64,000 bases of DNA from Paenibacillus selenitireducens. GTDB taxonomy: Bacteria > Bacillota > Bacilli > Paenibacillales > Paenibacillaceae. The notes beneath the pieces are model-generated. The model had not been told where the DNA came from and made no database searches. It saw only the letters and a list, made by a program, of their open reading frames with translations. The position numbers and the translations under genes are program-made. The stretch lies in contig NZ_MSZX01000001.1 of assembly GCF_002021565.1 (NCBI RefSeq), positions 744,027-808,026 of the forward strand, written 5' to 3'. This document shows positions 15,529-24,953 of the stretch, one piece after another. The stretch's first letter is position 1, and the number at the start of each line of letters is the position of its first letter.

Positions 15529-16629
15529 ATGGAAGTCATGAATGATGCGTTCTACATGCGGCTAGCGCTCCAAATGGCGGAGCGGGCGTTAGGACAGACG
15601 GGGATCAATCCGGTCGTTGGCTGTGTTGTCGTCAAAGACGGTCGAATCGTGGGACTGGGAACCCACTTGCAACGAGGAACGGGACATGCGGAAGTGCATG
15701 CCTTAAATATGGCAGGAGCAGAAGCAGCAGGAAGTACGGCTTATGTTACGTTGGAGCCTTGCAGTCACTATGGTAAGACGCCTCCGTGCAGTGAGAGGCT
15801 GGTTCGAGAAGGCGTGGCCCGTGTTGTAGTCGCTTGTACGGATCCGAACCCGCAAGTGGCAGGGAAAGGAATCGCGTTGCTTCGTTCTCATGGCATTGAA
15901 GTGGAGGTTGGCGTCTTGGAAGCCGAAGCGCTGAAGCTCAATGAAAAGTTCTTCAAGTTTATTATGACGAAGCAGCCGTTCGTTACGCTAAAGACCGCAA
16001 GTACCTTGGATGGGAAAGTGGCCTCCAAAACGGGGGATAGCAAATGGATATCGAACGAAGCGGCAAGAGAGATTGTTCATACGCTTCGACATCAACATCA
16101 AGGTATCATGGTGGGAATAGGTACCGTGCTTGCAGATGATCCAAGTTTAACGACACGACTTCCAGTTCCTGGGCTTCACCCTACAAGGATCGTGGTAGAC
16201 TCTCAATTACGGATTCCATTGGATGCGAAGCTGCTGGTAGATGGCGCAGCGCCGACGGTTATAGTTACAACTGACCTTGCTGATGCCGAGAAAGCAAAAG
16301 CGATTGAAGCGTTAGGTGCAAAGGTACTTCGATGCGGTTCATCCGAACGCGTAGATTTAGACCTTGCCATGACCCAATTAGGTGAGTTAGAAATAGGCTC
16401 GATTTTGTTGGAAGGCGGCGGTGTCTTGAACGGATCGATGCTGGAAGCGGGATTCGTGGATAAGGTGGTTCTCTTCTTCGCACCAAAGATTATCGGAGGT
16501 TTGGCGTCTCCCGGAAATATCGTATTCGAAGGTTTTGAACGCATGAGCGACGCGATTACGTTGGATGAAATAACTGTTGAGCAGCTCGGGGATAATGTCT
16601 GTATCACCGGTTATCCGAAGCGAGGATAA
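15529..16629 (+). CDS. ribD: bifunctional riboflavin deaminase/reductase RibD
   Basis: Carries out the second and third steps of riboflavin synthesis: deamination of the pyrimidine from GTP, then NADPH reduction of the ribosyl chain. The 366-residue protein has an N-terminal zinc deaminase domain (GHAEVHA, then EPCSHYGKTPPC with the Cys ligands, residues 1-145). A C-terminal reductase domain follows (TLDGKVASKTGDSKWIS, GSILLEGGG). ATG 15529 follows AAAGGCGG. First gene of the rib operon. Confidence 0.96.
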   Translation: MEVMNDAFYMRLALQMAERALGQTGINPVVGCVVVKDGRIVGLGTHLQRGTGHAEVHALNMAGAEAAGSTAYVTLEPCSHYGKTPPCSERLVREGVARVVVACTDPNPQVAGKGIALLRSHGIEVEVGVLEAEALKLNEKFFKFIMTKQPFVTLKTASTLDGKVASKTGDSKWISNEAAREIVHTLRHQHQGIMVGIGTVLADDPSLTTRLPVPGLHPTRIVVDSQLRIPLDAKLLVDGAAPTVIVTTDLADAEKAKAIEALGAKVLRCGSSERVDLDLAMTQLGELEIGSILLEGGGVLNGSMLEAGFVDKVVLFFAPKIIGGLASPGNIVFEGFERMSDAITLDEITVEQLGDNVCITGYPKRG

Positions 16630-16672
16630 TTCCCTCCTTACATAATGACAGAAAGGAGTGTGAGCGTGCACG

Positions 16673-17341
16673 ATGTTTACAGGACTTATCGAAGAGATCG
16701 GTACGATGCGGCGTATTTACCGTAAAGGAGAAGCGATGATTCTTCATATCGATGCTTCCACGATTATGAATGACGTTCAATTGGGTGACAGTATCGCCGT
16801 GAATGGGGTATGTCTAACGGTGGTTGCCTTTGATAAGACATCGTTCTCTGTGGATGTGATGCCGCAGACCTTTCGACATACGAATTTGAAGCTGCTGCAA
16901 TCAGGCAGCAAAGTCAATCTAGAGCGGGCGATGAGGGCCAACGGCCGATTTGGTGGTCATATTGTTCAAGGACATGTGGACGGAACAGGGACGATACTTG
17001 GGCGATCGGAAGATGCAAACGCCGTCGTATTTGAAATTCGTCCGGATCAAGAATCCGTGTTCAAATACATGATTTCGCAAGGCTCCGTGACGCTGGATGG
17101 GATTAGTCTCACCCTCATTCAGGTAGATCAGGAAGCAGGAACGTTCGCTGTATCCATCATCCCGCATACGCTGGCTCAGACCGTTCTGCAGCAGAAAGAA
17201 TCAGGAGCCACGATTAATATTGAATGCGATGTACTCGGCAAGTATGTCGATCATTTGTTACATTTCCGTTCCCAGGATCACAGCGGCAAACAGGCTAGTC
17301 GAATGACTGCACAGTTCCTAGCGGACAATGGCTTTATCTAA
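16673..17341 (+). CDS. ribE: riboflavin synthase, alpha subunit
   Basis: Joins two lumazine molecules to give riboflavin. The 222-residue protein has the expected internal duplication. Each half has a lumazine-binding barrel: [10 protein letters not shown] and NGVCLTV in the first; [13 protein letters not shown] and LDGISLTL in the second. ATG 16673 gives the canonical MFTGLIE start, although its AAAGGAG site is unusually far away (14 nt). The gene may also be called ribC in some naming schemes. Confidence 0.95.
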   Translation: MFTGLIEEIGTMRRIYRKGEAMILHIDASTIMNDVQLGDSIAVNGVCLTVVAFDKTSFSVDVMPQTFRHTNLKLLQSGSKVNLERAMRANGRFGGHIVQGHVDGTGTILGRSEDANAVVFEIRPDQESVFKYMISQGSVTLDGISLTLIQVDQEAGTFAVSIIPHTLAQTVLQQKESGATINIECDVLGKYVDHLLHFRSQDHSGKQASRMTAQFLADNGFI

Positions 17342-17375
17342 TAGAGAAAGAAATACAGAAGGTGAGGGAGAAAGC

Positions 17376-18593
17376 ATGACTGAACATCATACGCCATTTG
17401 ATTCGATTGAAGCAGCGCTTGAAGACCTGAAGCAAGGTAAAGTCATTATCGTTGTGGATGATGAAGATCGGGAGAATGAAGGAGATTTTATCGCGCTAGC
17501 GGATAAAACCACACCGGAAGTCATTAATTTCATGATTACCGAGGGACGAGGACTTGTCTGCGTGCCGATTTCAGAAGAACGTGCGGAGGCGCTTGAACTA
17601 GCTCCCATGGTATCCCATAACACGGACAATCATGGCACAGCATTCACCATCTCCGTGGACCATGAAGAAACAACCACAGGGATTTCAGCTTTTGAGCGTT
17701 CTCGTACCGTGCAGGCTTTGATTGATCCGCAAGCGAAGCCAGCATCATTTCGTAAGCCAGGCCACATGTTCCCTTTGATTGCGAAGAAAGGCGGCGTATT
17801 GCGTCGCGCGGGACACACCGAAGCAGCAGTTGACCTTGCTCGCTTATGTGAGTCCTATCCCGCAGGTGTCATTTGTGAAGTGATCAAAGAAGACGGGACG
17901 ATGGCGCGGCTGCCGGATCTTATCGAAATTGCCAAGAAACATCAGTTGAAGTTGATCACAATTCAAGATCTGATCCATTATCGGAATGAAAAAGATAAGC
18001 TGGTAAAACGAGAAGTGGAAGTGAAAATGCCGACTGATTTTGGCGTATTCCGTGCCGTTGCTTATACGAATGCCGTAGATAATAAGGAGCATGTTGCGCT
18101 TGTCAAAGGTGAAATAGATCCTTCGAAGCCCGTATTGGTGCGTGTACATTCGGAGTGCCTGACAGGTGATGTGTTCCATTCGCATCGATGTGACTGCGGA
18201 CCTCAATTTGCGGCAGCGATGCGCCAGATTGAGAAGGAAGGTCAAGGGGTCTTGTTGTATATGCGCCAAGAAGGCCGTGGTATTGGGCTGATGAACAAAC
18301 TGCGTGCGTACAAATTGCAAGAGCAAGGCTTCGATACCGTGGAAGCGAATCTAAAGCTGGGTTTCCCTGCGGATTTGCGCGAATACGGCATTGGTGCTCA
18401 AATCCTGAAGGATTTAGGGATCAAGCAAATTCGTCTGATGACGAATAACCCGCGTAAAATCAAAGGTCTGGAAGGTTATGGGCTTGAAGTTGTAGAACGT
18501 GTTCCGATTCAAATGGAAGAAAATGAGGATAACAGCAAGTATCTTCATACGAAACAAGAGAAGTTAGGCCATATGTTGGAATTTGAAATTTAA
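17376..18593 (+). CDS. ribBA: bifunctional DHBP synthase / GTP cyclohydrolase II
   Basis: Makes both riboflavin precursors, dihydroxybutanone phosphate from ribulose-5-phosphate and the pyrimidine from GTP. The 405-residue protein has an N-terminal RibB domain ([35 protein letters not shown], residues 1-205). The C-terminal RibA domain carries zinc cysteines in [20 protein letters not shown] and the RQEGRGIGL catalytic segment. ATG 17376 follows GGTGAGGGAG. Its last codons are part of a 12-bp tandem repeat. Confidence 0.96.
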   Translation: MTEHHTPFDSIEAALEDLKQGKVIIVVDDEDRENEGDFIALADKTTPEVINFMITEGRGLVCVPISEERAEALELAPMVSHNTDNHGTAFTISVDHEETTTGISAFERSRTVQALIDPQAKPASFRKPGHMFPLIAKKGGVLRRAGHTEAAVDLARLCESYPAGVICEVIKEDGTMARLPDLIEIAKKHQLKLITIQDLIHYRNEKDKLVKREVEVKMPTDFGVFRAVAYTNAVDNKEHVALVKGEIDPSKPVLVRVHSECLTGDVFHSHRCDCGPQFAAAMRQIEKEGQGVLLYMRQEGRGIGLMNKLRAYKLQEQGFDTVEANLKLGFPADLREYGIGAQILKDLGIKQIRLMTNNPRKIKGLEGYGLEVVERVPIQMEENEDNSKYLHTKQEKLGHMLEFEI

Positions 18594-18615
18594 TTTGAAA
18601 TTTAATTTGAAATCT
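18580..18615 (+). repeat. three tandem copies of a 12-bp unit across the ribBA stop codon
   Basis: AATTTGAAATTT occurs at 18580, 18592 and, with one change, 18604. The ribBA stop codon (18591-18593) spans the first junction, so the extra copies are untranslated. Confidence 0.85.
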
Positions 18616-18651
18616 AAATCTAAAGCTGGACAAAGAAAGGGTTGTTGAATC

Positions 18652-19119
18652 ATGGCAAATATTTTTGAAGGACATTTAGTCTCGCAAGGGTTAAAATACG
18701 GTATCGTTGTAGGACGTTTCAATGAATTTATTACTTCTCGTTTATTAAGCGGAGCATTAGATGCGCTGAAAAGACATGGGGCAGAAGACAATGAAGTTGA
18801 TGTTGCCTGGACGCCTGGAGCTTTTGAACTTCCGCTGATCGCACAGAAAATGGCCGAAAGTGGAAAATATGACGCAGTCATTACATTAGGTACGGTGATT
18901 CGCGGATCAACCCCTCATTTTGATTATGTGTGCAGTGAAGTAGCGAAAGGTGTAGCGGCAATTAACTTAAAAACCGGCGTTCCTACGATCTTTGGCGTCT
19001 TGACGACGGATAGCATTGAACAAGCGGTAGAACGTGCAGGTACGAAGGCGGGTAACAAAGGTTGGGAAGCCGCGGTTACGGCAATTGAAATGGCAAACTT
19101 GACGAAACAGTTCAAATAA
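18652..19119 (+). CDS. ribH: 6,7-dimethyl-8-ribityllumazine synthase
   Basis: Condenses the two riboflavin precursors to lumazine and forms the 60-subunit capsid that can enclose riboflavin synthase. The 155-residue protein has [38 protein letters not shown] with the catalytic His, and [17 protein letters not shown] with the phosphate-binding Arg. Last gene of the rib operon. Confidence 0.96.
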   Translation: MANIFEGHLVSQGLKYGIVVGRFNEFITSRLLSGALDALKRHGAEDNEVDVAWTPGAFELPLIAQKMAESGKYDAVITLGTVIRGSTPHFDYVCSEVAKGVAAINLKTGVPTIFGVLTTDSIEQAVERAGTKAGNKGWEAAVTAIEMANLTKQFK

Positions 19120-19120
19120 T

Positions 19121-19146
19121 GCTTATCTATATGTAAGAAGATAAGC
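19121..19146 (+). other. short hairpin between ribH and scpA
   Basis: GCTTATCT pairs with AGATAAGC over a 10-nt loop. There is no T run, and the 3' arm abuts the GGGAGG ribosome binding site of scpA, so it may affect scpA translation or protect the rib mRNA end (inference). Confidence 0.45.
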
Positions 19147-19160
19147 GGGAGGAAGCCATC

Positions 19161-19958
19161 TTGACGACGGTAACGTATAAGCTGGAGGCGTTCGAAGGAC
19201 CACTTGATTTGCTGCTTCATCTGATTGACAAAGCAGAAATTGATATCCAGAACGTCTCAATCAGTGAAATTACGGATCAATACATGGAATATTTACATTC
19301 AATGCAGGAGCTGGAGCTTGACATTACAAGTGAATTTCTTGTTATGGCTGCCACGCTCCTTTCCATGAAGAGCAAGCTGCTGCTTCCGAAACCACCGGTC
19401 ATTGAATTGGATGAGGATTTCTATTATGATCCTGAGGACGAGCTGGATCCGCGAGCGGAATTGATTCTGAAACTGATGGAATATCGGAAGTACAAAGGAA
19501 TTGCGGAACATTTGCGCGAGATGGAACAGGAACGGAGCTTGATTTTCTCGAAAGAACCGGAGGATTTAACTCCGTTTATGCCGACGGTGCTCGAGAATCC
19601 AGTGAAGGGACTCCATACATCTGACTTGATTCGGGCATTCCAAAAAGCATTAAGGAAAGTGACGAGACGCAATACCGTAGCGAGAATTCATCGAGACGAG
19701 ATTTCGGTGAAAGATCGCATACGTGATGTTGTGTCTTCGCTGCGTCAATTGGGTAAGGGCGGACAATTACTATTCTCGAAGCTGCTGGAAGCAGAAATGG
19801 ACCGGCATGAGGTTGTTGTAACTTTTCTTGCCATCCTTGAGCTGATGAAGATGAAGCAAATTCGATGCTACCAAGATCACTTATTTGATGATATTGTGAT
19901 TCAATGGAAAGGAGATGAGCGGATCGATGGACTTCAAGAAGCTGAAATCAATTATTGA
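19161..19958 (+). CDS. scpA: segregation and condensation protein A
   Basis: The kleisin subunit of the SMC-ScpAB condensin that organises the chromosome for segregation. The 265-residue protein begins YKLEAFEGPLDLLLHLI, the Smc-neck-binding N-terminal domain. It continues through FLVMAATLLSMKSKLLLP and an acidic middle with ScpB-binding helices, and ends in a winged helix with VTFLAILELMKMKQI. The start is TTG 19161, 8 nt after GGGAGG. It overlaps scpB by 32 bp. Confidence 0.95.
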   Translation: MTTVTYKLEAFEGPLDLLLHLIDKAEIDIQNVSISEITDQYMEYLHSMQELELDITSEFLVMAATLLSMKSKLLLPKPPVIELDEDFYYDPEDELDPRAELILKLMEYRKYKGIAEHLREMEQERSLIFSKEPEDLTPFMPTVLENPVKGLHTSDLIRAFQKALRKVTRRNTVARIHRDEISVKDRIRDVVSSLRQLGKGGQLLFSKLLEAEMDRHEVVVTFLAILELMKMKQIRCYQDHLFDDIVIQWKGDERIDGLQEAEINY

Positions 19959-20532
19959 AGGCTTATTGTTTGTGGCTGGGGAAGAGGGATTATCAGCCAA
20001 ACAAATTGCCGAGGTTGTCGAGCAGCCGCTTGAGCTGGTGTTAGATGTTATTCATGATTTGAAAGGCGATCTAGCCAGGGCAAAGCGCGGGATACAAATT
20101 CGAATCTTTGCAGGATCATTCCAATTGACGACCGTTCCGGAGCATGCGCCTTATTTTGAGAAGCTCGCCTATTCTCCTTCTCGCTCCAACCTGTCGCAGG
20201 CAGCGTTAGAGACATTGTCGATCATCGCATATCGTCAGCCTATTACACGGGTAGATATCGAAGAAATACGCGGCGTAAAATCAGATCGGGCATTGCAGAC
20301 GCTTGTGGCTAAAGATTTAATCGAAGAAGTAGGACGAGCAGAAGCTATTGGTCGCCCGATTTTATACGGTACAACGAAATCATTCTTAGATTATTTTGGG
20401 TTAGATAGCTTAAAGAGCTTACCGGACTCCTCTGCTTTCGAGAACGATGAAGGGTTAGAAGAAGAGACGCAGCTGCTGTTCGAGAAGCTTGATGGTCATC
20501 AAATGACTTTTGATGAGTTAAAAGAAAATTAA
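19927..20532 (+). CDS. scpB: segregation and condensation protein B
   Basis: A 201-residue dimeric winged-helix protein that bridges ScpA in the SMC complex. It has IEGLLFVAGEEGLS at the N-terminus, QAALETLSIIAYRQPITRVDIEEIRGV in the second winged helix and GRPILYGTT. ATG 19927 is chosen because the earlier in-frame ATG 19915 overlaps the AAAGGAGA site. Confidence 0.95.
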   Translation: MDFKKLKSIIEGLLFVAGEEGLSAKQIAEVVEQPLELVLDVIHDLKGDLARAKRGIQIRIFAGSFQLTTVPEHAPYFEKLAYSPSRSNLSQAALETLSIIAYRQPITRVDIEEIRGVKSDRALQTLVAKDLIEEVGRAEAIGRPILYGTTKSFLDYFGLDSLKSLPDSSAFENDEGLEEETQLLFEKLDGHQMTFDELKEN

Positions 20533-20557
20533 CGGCTTGTATGGAGGATTTACGATG

Positions 20558-20590
20558 AAGCACCAAGACGAATGCATCTTGGTGCTTTTT
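20558..20590 (+). terminator. terminator of scpAB
   Basis: AAGCACCAAGA and TCTTGGTGCTT form a stem around CGAATGCA, followed by five T. Confidence 0.87.
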
Positions 20591-20673
20591 CGTGCATGCG
20601 GCAAGGATACTTCGCAATACAGGTCAAGAACGAATGGCGAAATCATTGTATTCTCTTCTTAGGAGGTGGAATC

Positions 20674-21591
20674 ATGGAACGATGGGATGTTATTCATGCC
20701 GTGCAGCGGATGCAGGACTATATTGACGAACATATAACGGAAGTCATTACGCTGGCTCAACTTGCAAAGGCAGCAGGGTATTCGCCGTGGCATAGTGCCA
20801 GAATTTTTAAAGAGTTGCTTCATAGAACGCCCTTTGATTATATTAGGGCTCTACGCTTGAGTAAGGCGGCATTGGTATTACGGGATGAACATTCGAAAGT
20901 CGTAGATGTCGCACTTGATTTTGTATTTGATTCGCATGAGGGATTTACAAGAGCATTCACCAAGCAGTTCGGGCTATCACCTCGAAAATATAGTCAAGAG
21001 GTACCCCCTATTCGACTTTTCATTCCTTATCGCGTTCATGATTCTTACCTTACATTTCCTAAAGGAGAGAAACCGATGGCTGAAAAACAAACCTTAACAA
21101 AAACCGTATTTGTACAAGTAATGGAACGTCCGCAGCGCAAAGTTATGCTGAAAAGAGGCGTGATAGCAGAGGAGTATTTTACTTTTTGTGAGGAAGTCGG
21201 TTGCGAGGTATGGGGCGTATTAACGAGTGTGAAGGAAGCATTATACGAACCGATTGGGATGTGGTTACCACAGCATTTGATCCCTGCAGGTACCTCGAAA
21301 TATGTACAAGGGGTAGAGCTTTCGATGGATTTTGATCGCCCTATTCCAGACGGCTATGATCTGATTGAGCTTCCTCCTTGCAAAATGATGGTTTTTCAAG
21401 GGGAACCTTTCCAGGATGAACAATTCAGGGAGGCGATTGGTGAACTTTGGGAGACGATGGATCATTATCAACCTGAACTATACGGCTTTGAGTGGGCGGA
21501 TGAAGAGGCACCTCGATTCCAGCTTTCTCCCATGGGATACAGGGGATACATTGAAGGAAGACCTGTTAGACAGATTAATCCAACGAACTAA
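20674..21591 (+). CDS. AraC-type regulator with GyrI-like effector domain
   Basis: A 305-residue transcription factor. Residues 8-108 are an AraC/XylS double helix-turn-helix (ITLAQLAKAAGYSPWHSARIFKELLHRTPFDYIRALRLSKAALVL spread over both helices, then FTRAFTKQFGLSPRKY). Residues 135-305 resemble the GyrI/SOUL-like effector-binding domain found in Rob and BmrR (EVWGVLT, DLIELPPCKMMVFQG, YGFEWADEE). Such proteins respond to small hydrophobic molecules. ATG 20674 follows AGGAGGTGG. It has its own terminator, and its targets are not evident. Confidence 0.88.
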   Translation: MERWDVIHAVQRMQDYIDEHITEVITLAQLAKAAGYSPWHSARIFKELLHRTPFDYIRALRLSKAALVLRDEHSKVVDVALDFVFDSHEGFTRAFTKQFGLSPRKYSQEVPPIRLFIPYRVHDSYLTFPKGEKPMAEKQTLTKTVFVQVMERPQRKVMLKRGVIAEEYFTFCEEVGCEVWGVLTSVKEALYEPIGMWLPQHLIPAGTSKYVQGVELSMDFDRPIPDGYDLIELPPCKMMVFQGEPFQDEQFREAIGELWETMDHYQPELYGFEWADEEAPRFQLSPMGYRGYIEGRPVRQINPTN

Positions 21592-21609
21592 CCTTCAAAA
21601 TATAAATTG

Positions 21610-21650
21610 CAGCGCCTCATCCTGTTTCATCAGGGTGGGGCTATTTTTTT
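21610..21650 (+). terminator. terminator after the AraC-type regulator
   Basis: GCCTCATCCTG and CAGGGTGGGGC form a stem with a TTTCAT loop, followed by a T-rich tail. Confidence 0.8.
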
Positions 21651-21714
21651 CATGAAAAACGATACAATCAGCCATACTAGATGGAAGGAAATATAAGTTC
21701 AGGAGGCTTCTGAA

Positions 21715-22398
21715 GTGTGGATGTGGATTTGGATCGGAATAATCAGTTGTATCATCATCTTCGGCGTGGTTATCGCCCGCTCCTATATAGATATCAAGAT
21801 TTTGTGTAACAAGGTACAAGAGGATGACTATATCTCTATCAAAGCTAAAATGTTGTTCGGACTCGTCAAATTTAATTATCAAATTCGGCAAATCTCCTTC
21901 AAAGGATTCGAGCAAGGTTTTTTGGTCAAAAGAGAGCAAAAAGATAACTTCCTTGCCGGACACAAGACACGAGATAAATTCGAATTTGATTTCCATTATT
22001 TACAAAAAATGTATGACCGGGTGAATTTGCTGGTAAAGTATACGCCTGATTTGATCCGCTGGACAAAAAAAATACTTCGTCACGTGCATTGTTCCATACT
22101 CACTTGGGAAACGCATATTGGCATGGAAGATGCTGCAGATACAGCTGTTGCATCGGGAGCCATGTGGGCTATTAAAGGAACGGCAACAGGCTGGTTGTCT
22201 CATCTGATCCGGCTGCAGCATCAACCTGAGATTCAAGTACATACACATTTTCATGGTCCGCAATTTACCACAGAATTTCGTTGTATAGCAAAAATTCGGT
22301 TCGGACACGCTATGGTAGCAGGCGTTATTCTTCTTGTACGCGTAGTTAAAGTGAAGGGAGGACTGAAGTTGTGGCAGAGCATCCTATTCAAGGCTTAA
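21715..22398 (+). CDS. ytfI: DUF2953 protein, YtfI-like
   Basis: A 227-residue protein of unknown function, anchored by an N-terminal membrane segment (WMWIWIGIISCIIIFGVVIA). The cytoplasmic part contains the DUF2953 region: alternating strands, then CSILTWETHIGMEDAADTA and GATGWL-like turns. It is followed by, and overlaps, the sporulation gene ytfJ, the same pairing as ytfIJ in Bacillus, which suggests expression during sporulation. GTG 21715 is 8 nt after AGGAGG. Confidence 0.8.
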   Translation: MWMWIWIGIISCIIIFGVVIARSYIDIKILCNKVQEDDYISIKAKMLFGLVKFNYQIRQISFKGFEQGFLVKREQKDNFLAGHKTRDKFEFDFHYLQKMYDRVNLLVKYTPDLIRWTKKILRHVHCSILTWETHIGMEDAADTAVASGAMWAIKGTATGWLSHLIRLQHQPEIQVHTHFHGPQFTTEFRCIAKIRFGHAMVAGVILLVRVVKVKGGLKLWQSILFKA

Positions 22399-22877
22399 TG
22401 CAGACTTCGATGGAAAATATCAAGAAGATGGTGGAAGTAAACACCATTGTTGGAGATCCCATTCAAACCCCGGATGGCAGCGTAATCCTTCCCATAAGTA
22501 AAGTGGGATTCGGGTTTGCGGCAGGAGGTAGTGAATTCCAGGTCGATGACAACGGAAAGTCACATGGGGCAAAAAATAACGTCGGGGAACCGAACGGACA
22601 TAATGCCCAAGTAGCCATGCCATTTGGTGGCGGTAGCGGCGGCGGGGTGTCCATCACGCCGATCGCATTTCTCGTCGTTGGAACGCATGGCGTGCGTATT
22701 GTCTCCTTAGATAATCAGACCCATCTGGTTGAACGGGTTATCGATTCAGTACCGCAATTCTTGGACAAATTCCAGACGATGATGCAGAGTAAACAGAATA
22801 ACTCGACGAGTGCAGATCTAACTACACCGCCAGCAAGTGCGGGCTTTATGCCCCCTACAACTGCTCCAAGTCCGTGA
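22371..22877 (+). CDS. ytfJ: sporulation protein YtfJ (GerW family)
   Basis: A 168-residue spore-associated protein. The family is linked to germination through the lytic enzyme SleL (GerW in B. anthracis). It has MVEVNTIVGDPIQTPDGSVILPISKVGFGFAAGG, split over two strands, and a Gly-rich loop PFGGGSGGGVSITP, both typical of the family. A Pro/Thr-rich C-terminal tail follows. GTG 22371 follows GGGAGGA and lies inside the end of ytfI, which indicates translational coupling. Confidence 0.92.
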   Translation: MAEHPIQGLMQTSMENIKKMVEVNTIVGDPIQTPDGSVILPISKVGFGFAAGGSEFQVDDNGKSHGAKNNVGEPNGHNAQVAMPFGGGSGGGVSITPIAFLVVGTHGVRIVSLDNQTHLVERVIDSVPQFLDKFQTMMQSKQNNSTSADLTTPPASAGFMPPTTAPSP

Positions 22878-22934
22878 AATAGAATTTTTAGTTTCGATAC
22901 GCCGAAACATTAATAAATTCTATTGTGGAAAATT

Positions 22935-22973
22935 AAACCGTTGTGCGAAGGTGATCGCACAGCGGTTTTCTTT
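22935..22973 (+). terminator. terminator of ytfIJ
   Basis: AAACCGTTGTGCGA and TCGCACAGCGGTTT form a stem with one mismatch, followed by TCTTT. Confidence 0.8.
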
Positions 22974-23085
22974 ATCCATTCGTATGGAATACGGAGGATA
23001 CGGTTCTTTGGAATGGGACATACTCTCATGAGGATAAGCATATATATGCTAGAAGACAAAAAAGCTAGAGACGCGGAGGACGAAG

Positions 23086-24276
23086 ATGAGAAAGGCTTTG
23101 AACTGGAAGAAATTAACGATGATGTTGATCGTGCTAATGTTAAGCATTCCATACGGACAAACTCTAGCAGAACCGGCAAAAAGTGTTCGTACGAATGCGG
23201 CCGCAGCTGCGCTGATCGACGTGACGTCCGGGAGAATACTGTACAGCGCACATGGGGACGAACAGATGCGTATCGCAAGCTTAACGAAAATTATGACCGC
23301 CATCGTTGCGATTGAGCATGGCAGGTTGTCGGATAAGGTAACCGTGAGTAAACGCGCTTTTGCCAAAGAGGGTTCCTCCATATACTTAAAGCTAGGAGAA
23401 GAAATGTCATTGGAGGACATGTTATACGGGCTCATGCTTCGTTCGGGGAACGATGCAGCGACGGCGATTGCCGAACATATTGGCGGTTCAGAGGAAGGAT
23501 TCGTGCTCATGATGAATCAGAAGGCTGAAATGCTCGGTCTCCACGATTCTCATTTTATGAATCCGCATGGACTCGATGCCGAAGGACATTACTCTTCAGC
23601 CAATGATCTAGCAAAACTGACGGCATATGCGTTAAAAAACCCCATTTTCCGAGATATTGTCAAGACCAAAGTGAAAAAAGCACCCAACCCGAATGAGAAA
23701 TGGGACTATAGCTGGTTGAACAAAAATAAGATGCTGCAAATGTATGATGGCGCGGATGGCGTTAAGACAGGGTATACCAAAAAAGCGCTGCGTTGTCTCG
23801 TAAGTTCCGCAACCCGTAATGGTCAGCAAATTGTCGCAGTTACTTTAAATGACGGCAGCGATTGGGTGGATCATCAGCATCTTTTGGATTACGGGTTCCA
23901 GAATTACCCCTTAAAAGATGTGATGCACAAAGGACAAGTCATCGAAAATTATCCCTTTCAATTAGGCAAAAATTTCTCATATCCTTTTGCAGAGGGTGAA
24001 GAAGAACAACTTCGCACCAAAGTGGTAATTACCACGCAGAATTCACGGGAATATAAGCTTGGTGAACGCGGAAAATTGTATGTGATGTTAGGGGAGCGGC
24101 AATTAGGCGTTATACCGTTGTATGAGAAAGAGAGCAGCTTGTTGCAGACGAGAGACCGCAACGTGTTTGCGAATGAGCAGCCGACAACCGCTCAGGTGCA
24201 ATATAAAGGCAAAATCACGAGCTTTGAAGAAGCTTTGATTTCTGTGTTCCGCGCGATATTCACGGCTAATAATTAG
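23086..24276 (+). CDS. dacB: sporulation D-alanyl-D-alanine carboxypeptidase DacB
   Basis: A penicillin-binding carboxypeptidase that lowers cross-linking of the spore cortex in the mother cell. The 396-residue protein has a signal peptide ending near TLAEP, SLTK as the active-site SxxK, RSGNDAA as the SGN box and GVKTGYTKKA as the KTG box. A C-terminal beta domain follows. The first of the dacB-spmA-spmB set, which identifies it as DacB rather than DacA. A CATACTCT element at 23020 could be a sigma-E -10, but its -35 is poor. Confidence 0.93.
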   Translation: MRKALNWKKLTMMLIVLMLSIPYGQTLAEPAKSVRTNAAAAALIDVTSGRILYSAHGDEQMRIASLTKIMTAIVAIEHGRLSDKVTVSKRAFAKEGSSIYLKLGEEMSLEDMLYGLMLRSGNDAATAIAEHIGGSEEGFVLMMNQKAEMLGLHDSHFMNPHGLDAEGHYSSANDLAKLTAYALKNPIFRDIVKTKVKKAPNPNEKWDYSWLNKNKMLQMYDGADGVKTGYTKKALRCLVSSATRNGQQIVAVTLNDGSDWVDHQHLLDYGFQNYPLKDVMHKGQVIENYPFQLGKNFSYPFAEGEEEQLRTKVVITTQNSREYKLGERGKLYVMLGERQLGVIPLYEKESSLLQTRDRNVFANEQPTTAQVQYKGKITSFEEALISVFRAIFTANN

Positions 24277-24295
24277 GATTGGGGGGAGATCCGTC

Positions 24296-24937
24296 GTGGT
24301 TAATATTATTTGGTTATTTTTCCTTGTCGCAGGATTTGTTGTGGCGATGATAACCGGGCGAATTGATGAAGTAACCAAAGCTGTATTTACAGGAGCAGAG
24401 ACGGGTGTCACGGTCTGCTTCGGTCTGATCAGTGTCATGGTATTCTGGCTCGGAATAATGCGAATCGCGGAAGATGCGGGATTACTTGATAAAATCGCGA
24501 AGCTCCTGAGTCCGATCGTGCGGTTCTTATTCCCGGATGTTCCGAAGAACCATCCTGCCTTAGGGTATATCATGTCGAATATGAGTGCTAATATTTTGGG
24601 CCTTGGGAATGCCGCGACACCGATGGGGATCAAGGCCATGCAAGAGCTTCAGAAGCTGAATCCTGACAAGGAAACGGCTTCCCCGGCGATGTGCACATTG
24701 CTTGCATTGAATACGTCAAGTATCACCATTATTCCAACCACATTAATTGCCATTCGCATGAACTATGGGTCCGCCAACCCGGCTGAGATTGTAGGCACAA
24801 CACTTATAGCAACGATTATTGCGACTGCTGGAGCTATTCTTATCGATCGATGGTACCGTAACCGCTATGCTCGACTTCATCCGATTCCGCCAATACCGCC
24901 TTCGACGTCCAACCGGTCTGCCCCTAAAGCGCTGTGA
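24296..24937 (+). CDS. spmA: spore maturation protein A
   Basis: A 213-residue membrane protein needed with SpmB for spore core dehydration. It has a nucleoside-recognition (Gate) domain with about five hydrophobic segments, SNMSANILGLGNAATPMGIKAM split around the loop, and NTSSITIIPTT. GTG 24296 follows GGGGGGAG. A Pro-rich C-terminal tail (HPIPPIPPS) is added. Operon with dacB and spmB. Confidence 0.93.
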   Translation: MVNIIWLFFLVAGFVVAMITGRIDEVTKAVFTGAETGVTVCFGLISVMVFWLGIMRIAEDAGLLDKIAKLLSPIVRFLFPDVPKNHPALGYIMSNMSANILGLGNAATPMGIKAMQELQKLNPDKETASPAMCTLLALNTSSITIIPTTLIAIRMNYGSANPAEIVGTTLIATIIATAGAILIDRWYRNRYARLHPIPPIPPSTSNRSAPKAL

Positions 24938-24953
24938 CATGAAAGGGTGATCT

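Noticed and set aside
21595-21996. 133-residue minus-strand open frame opposite ytfI
   Set aside because: It lies antisense to the DUF2953 gene and through a terminator, has no ribosome binding site and no recognisable domain.
22923-23315. 130-residue open frame on the plus strand before and inside dacB
   Set aside because: It overlaps the signal peptide and catalytic part of dacB in another frame, lacks a good ribosome binding site and begins within the ytfJ terminator.
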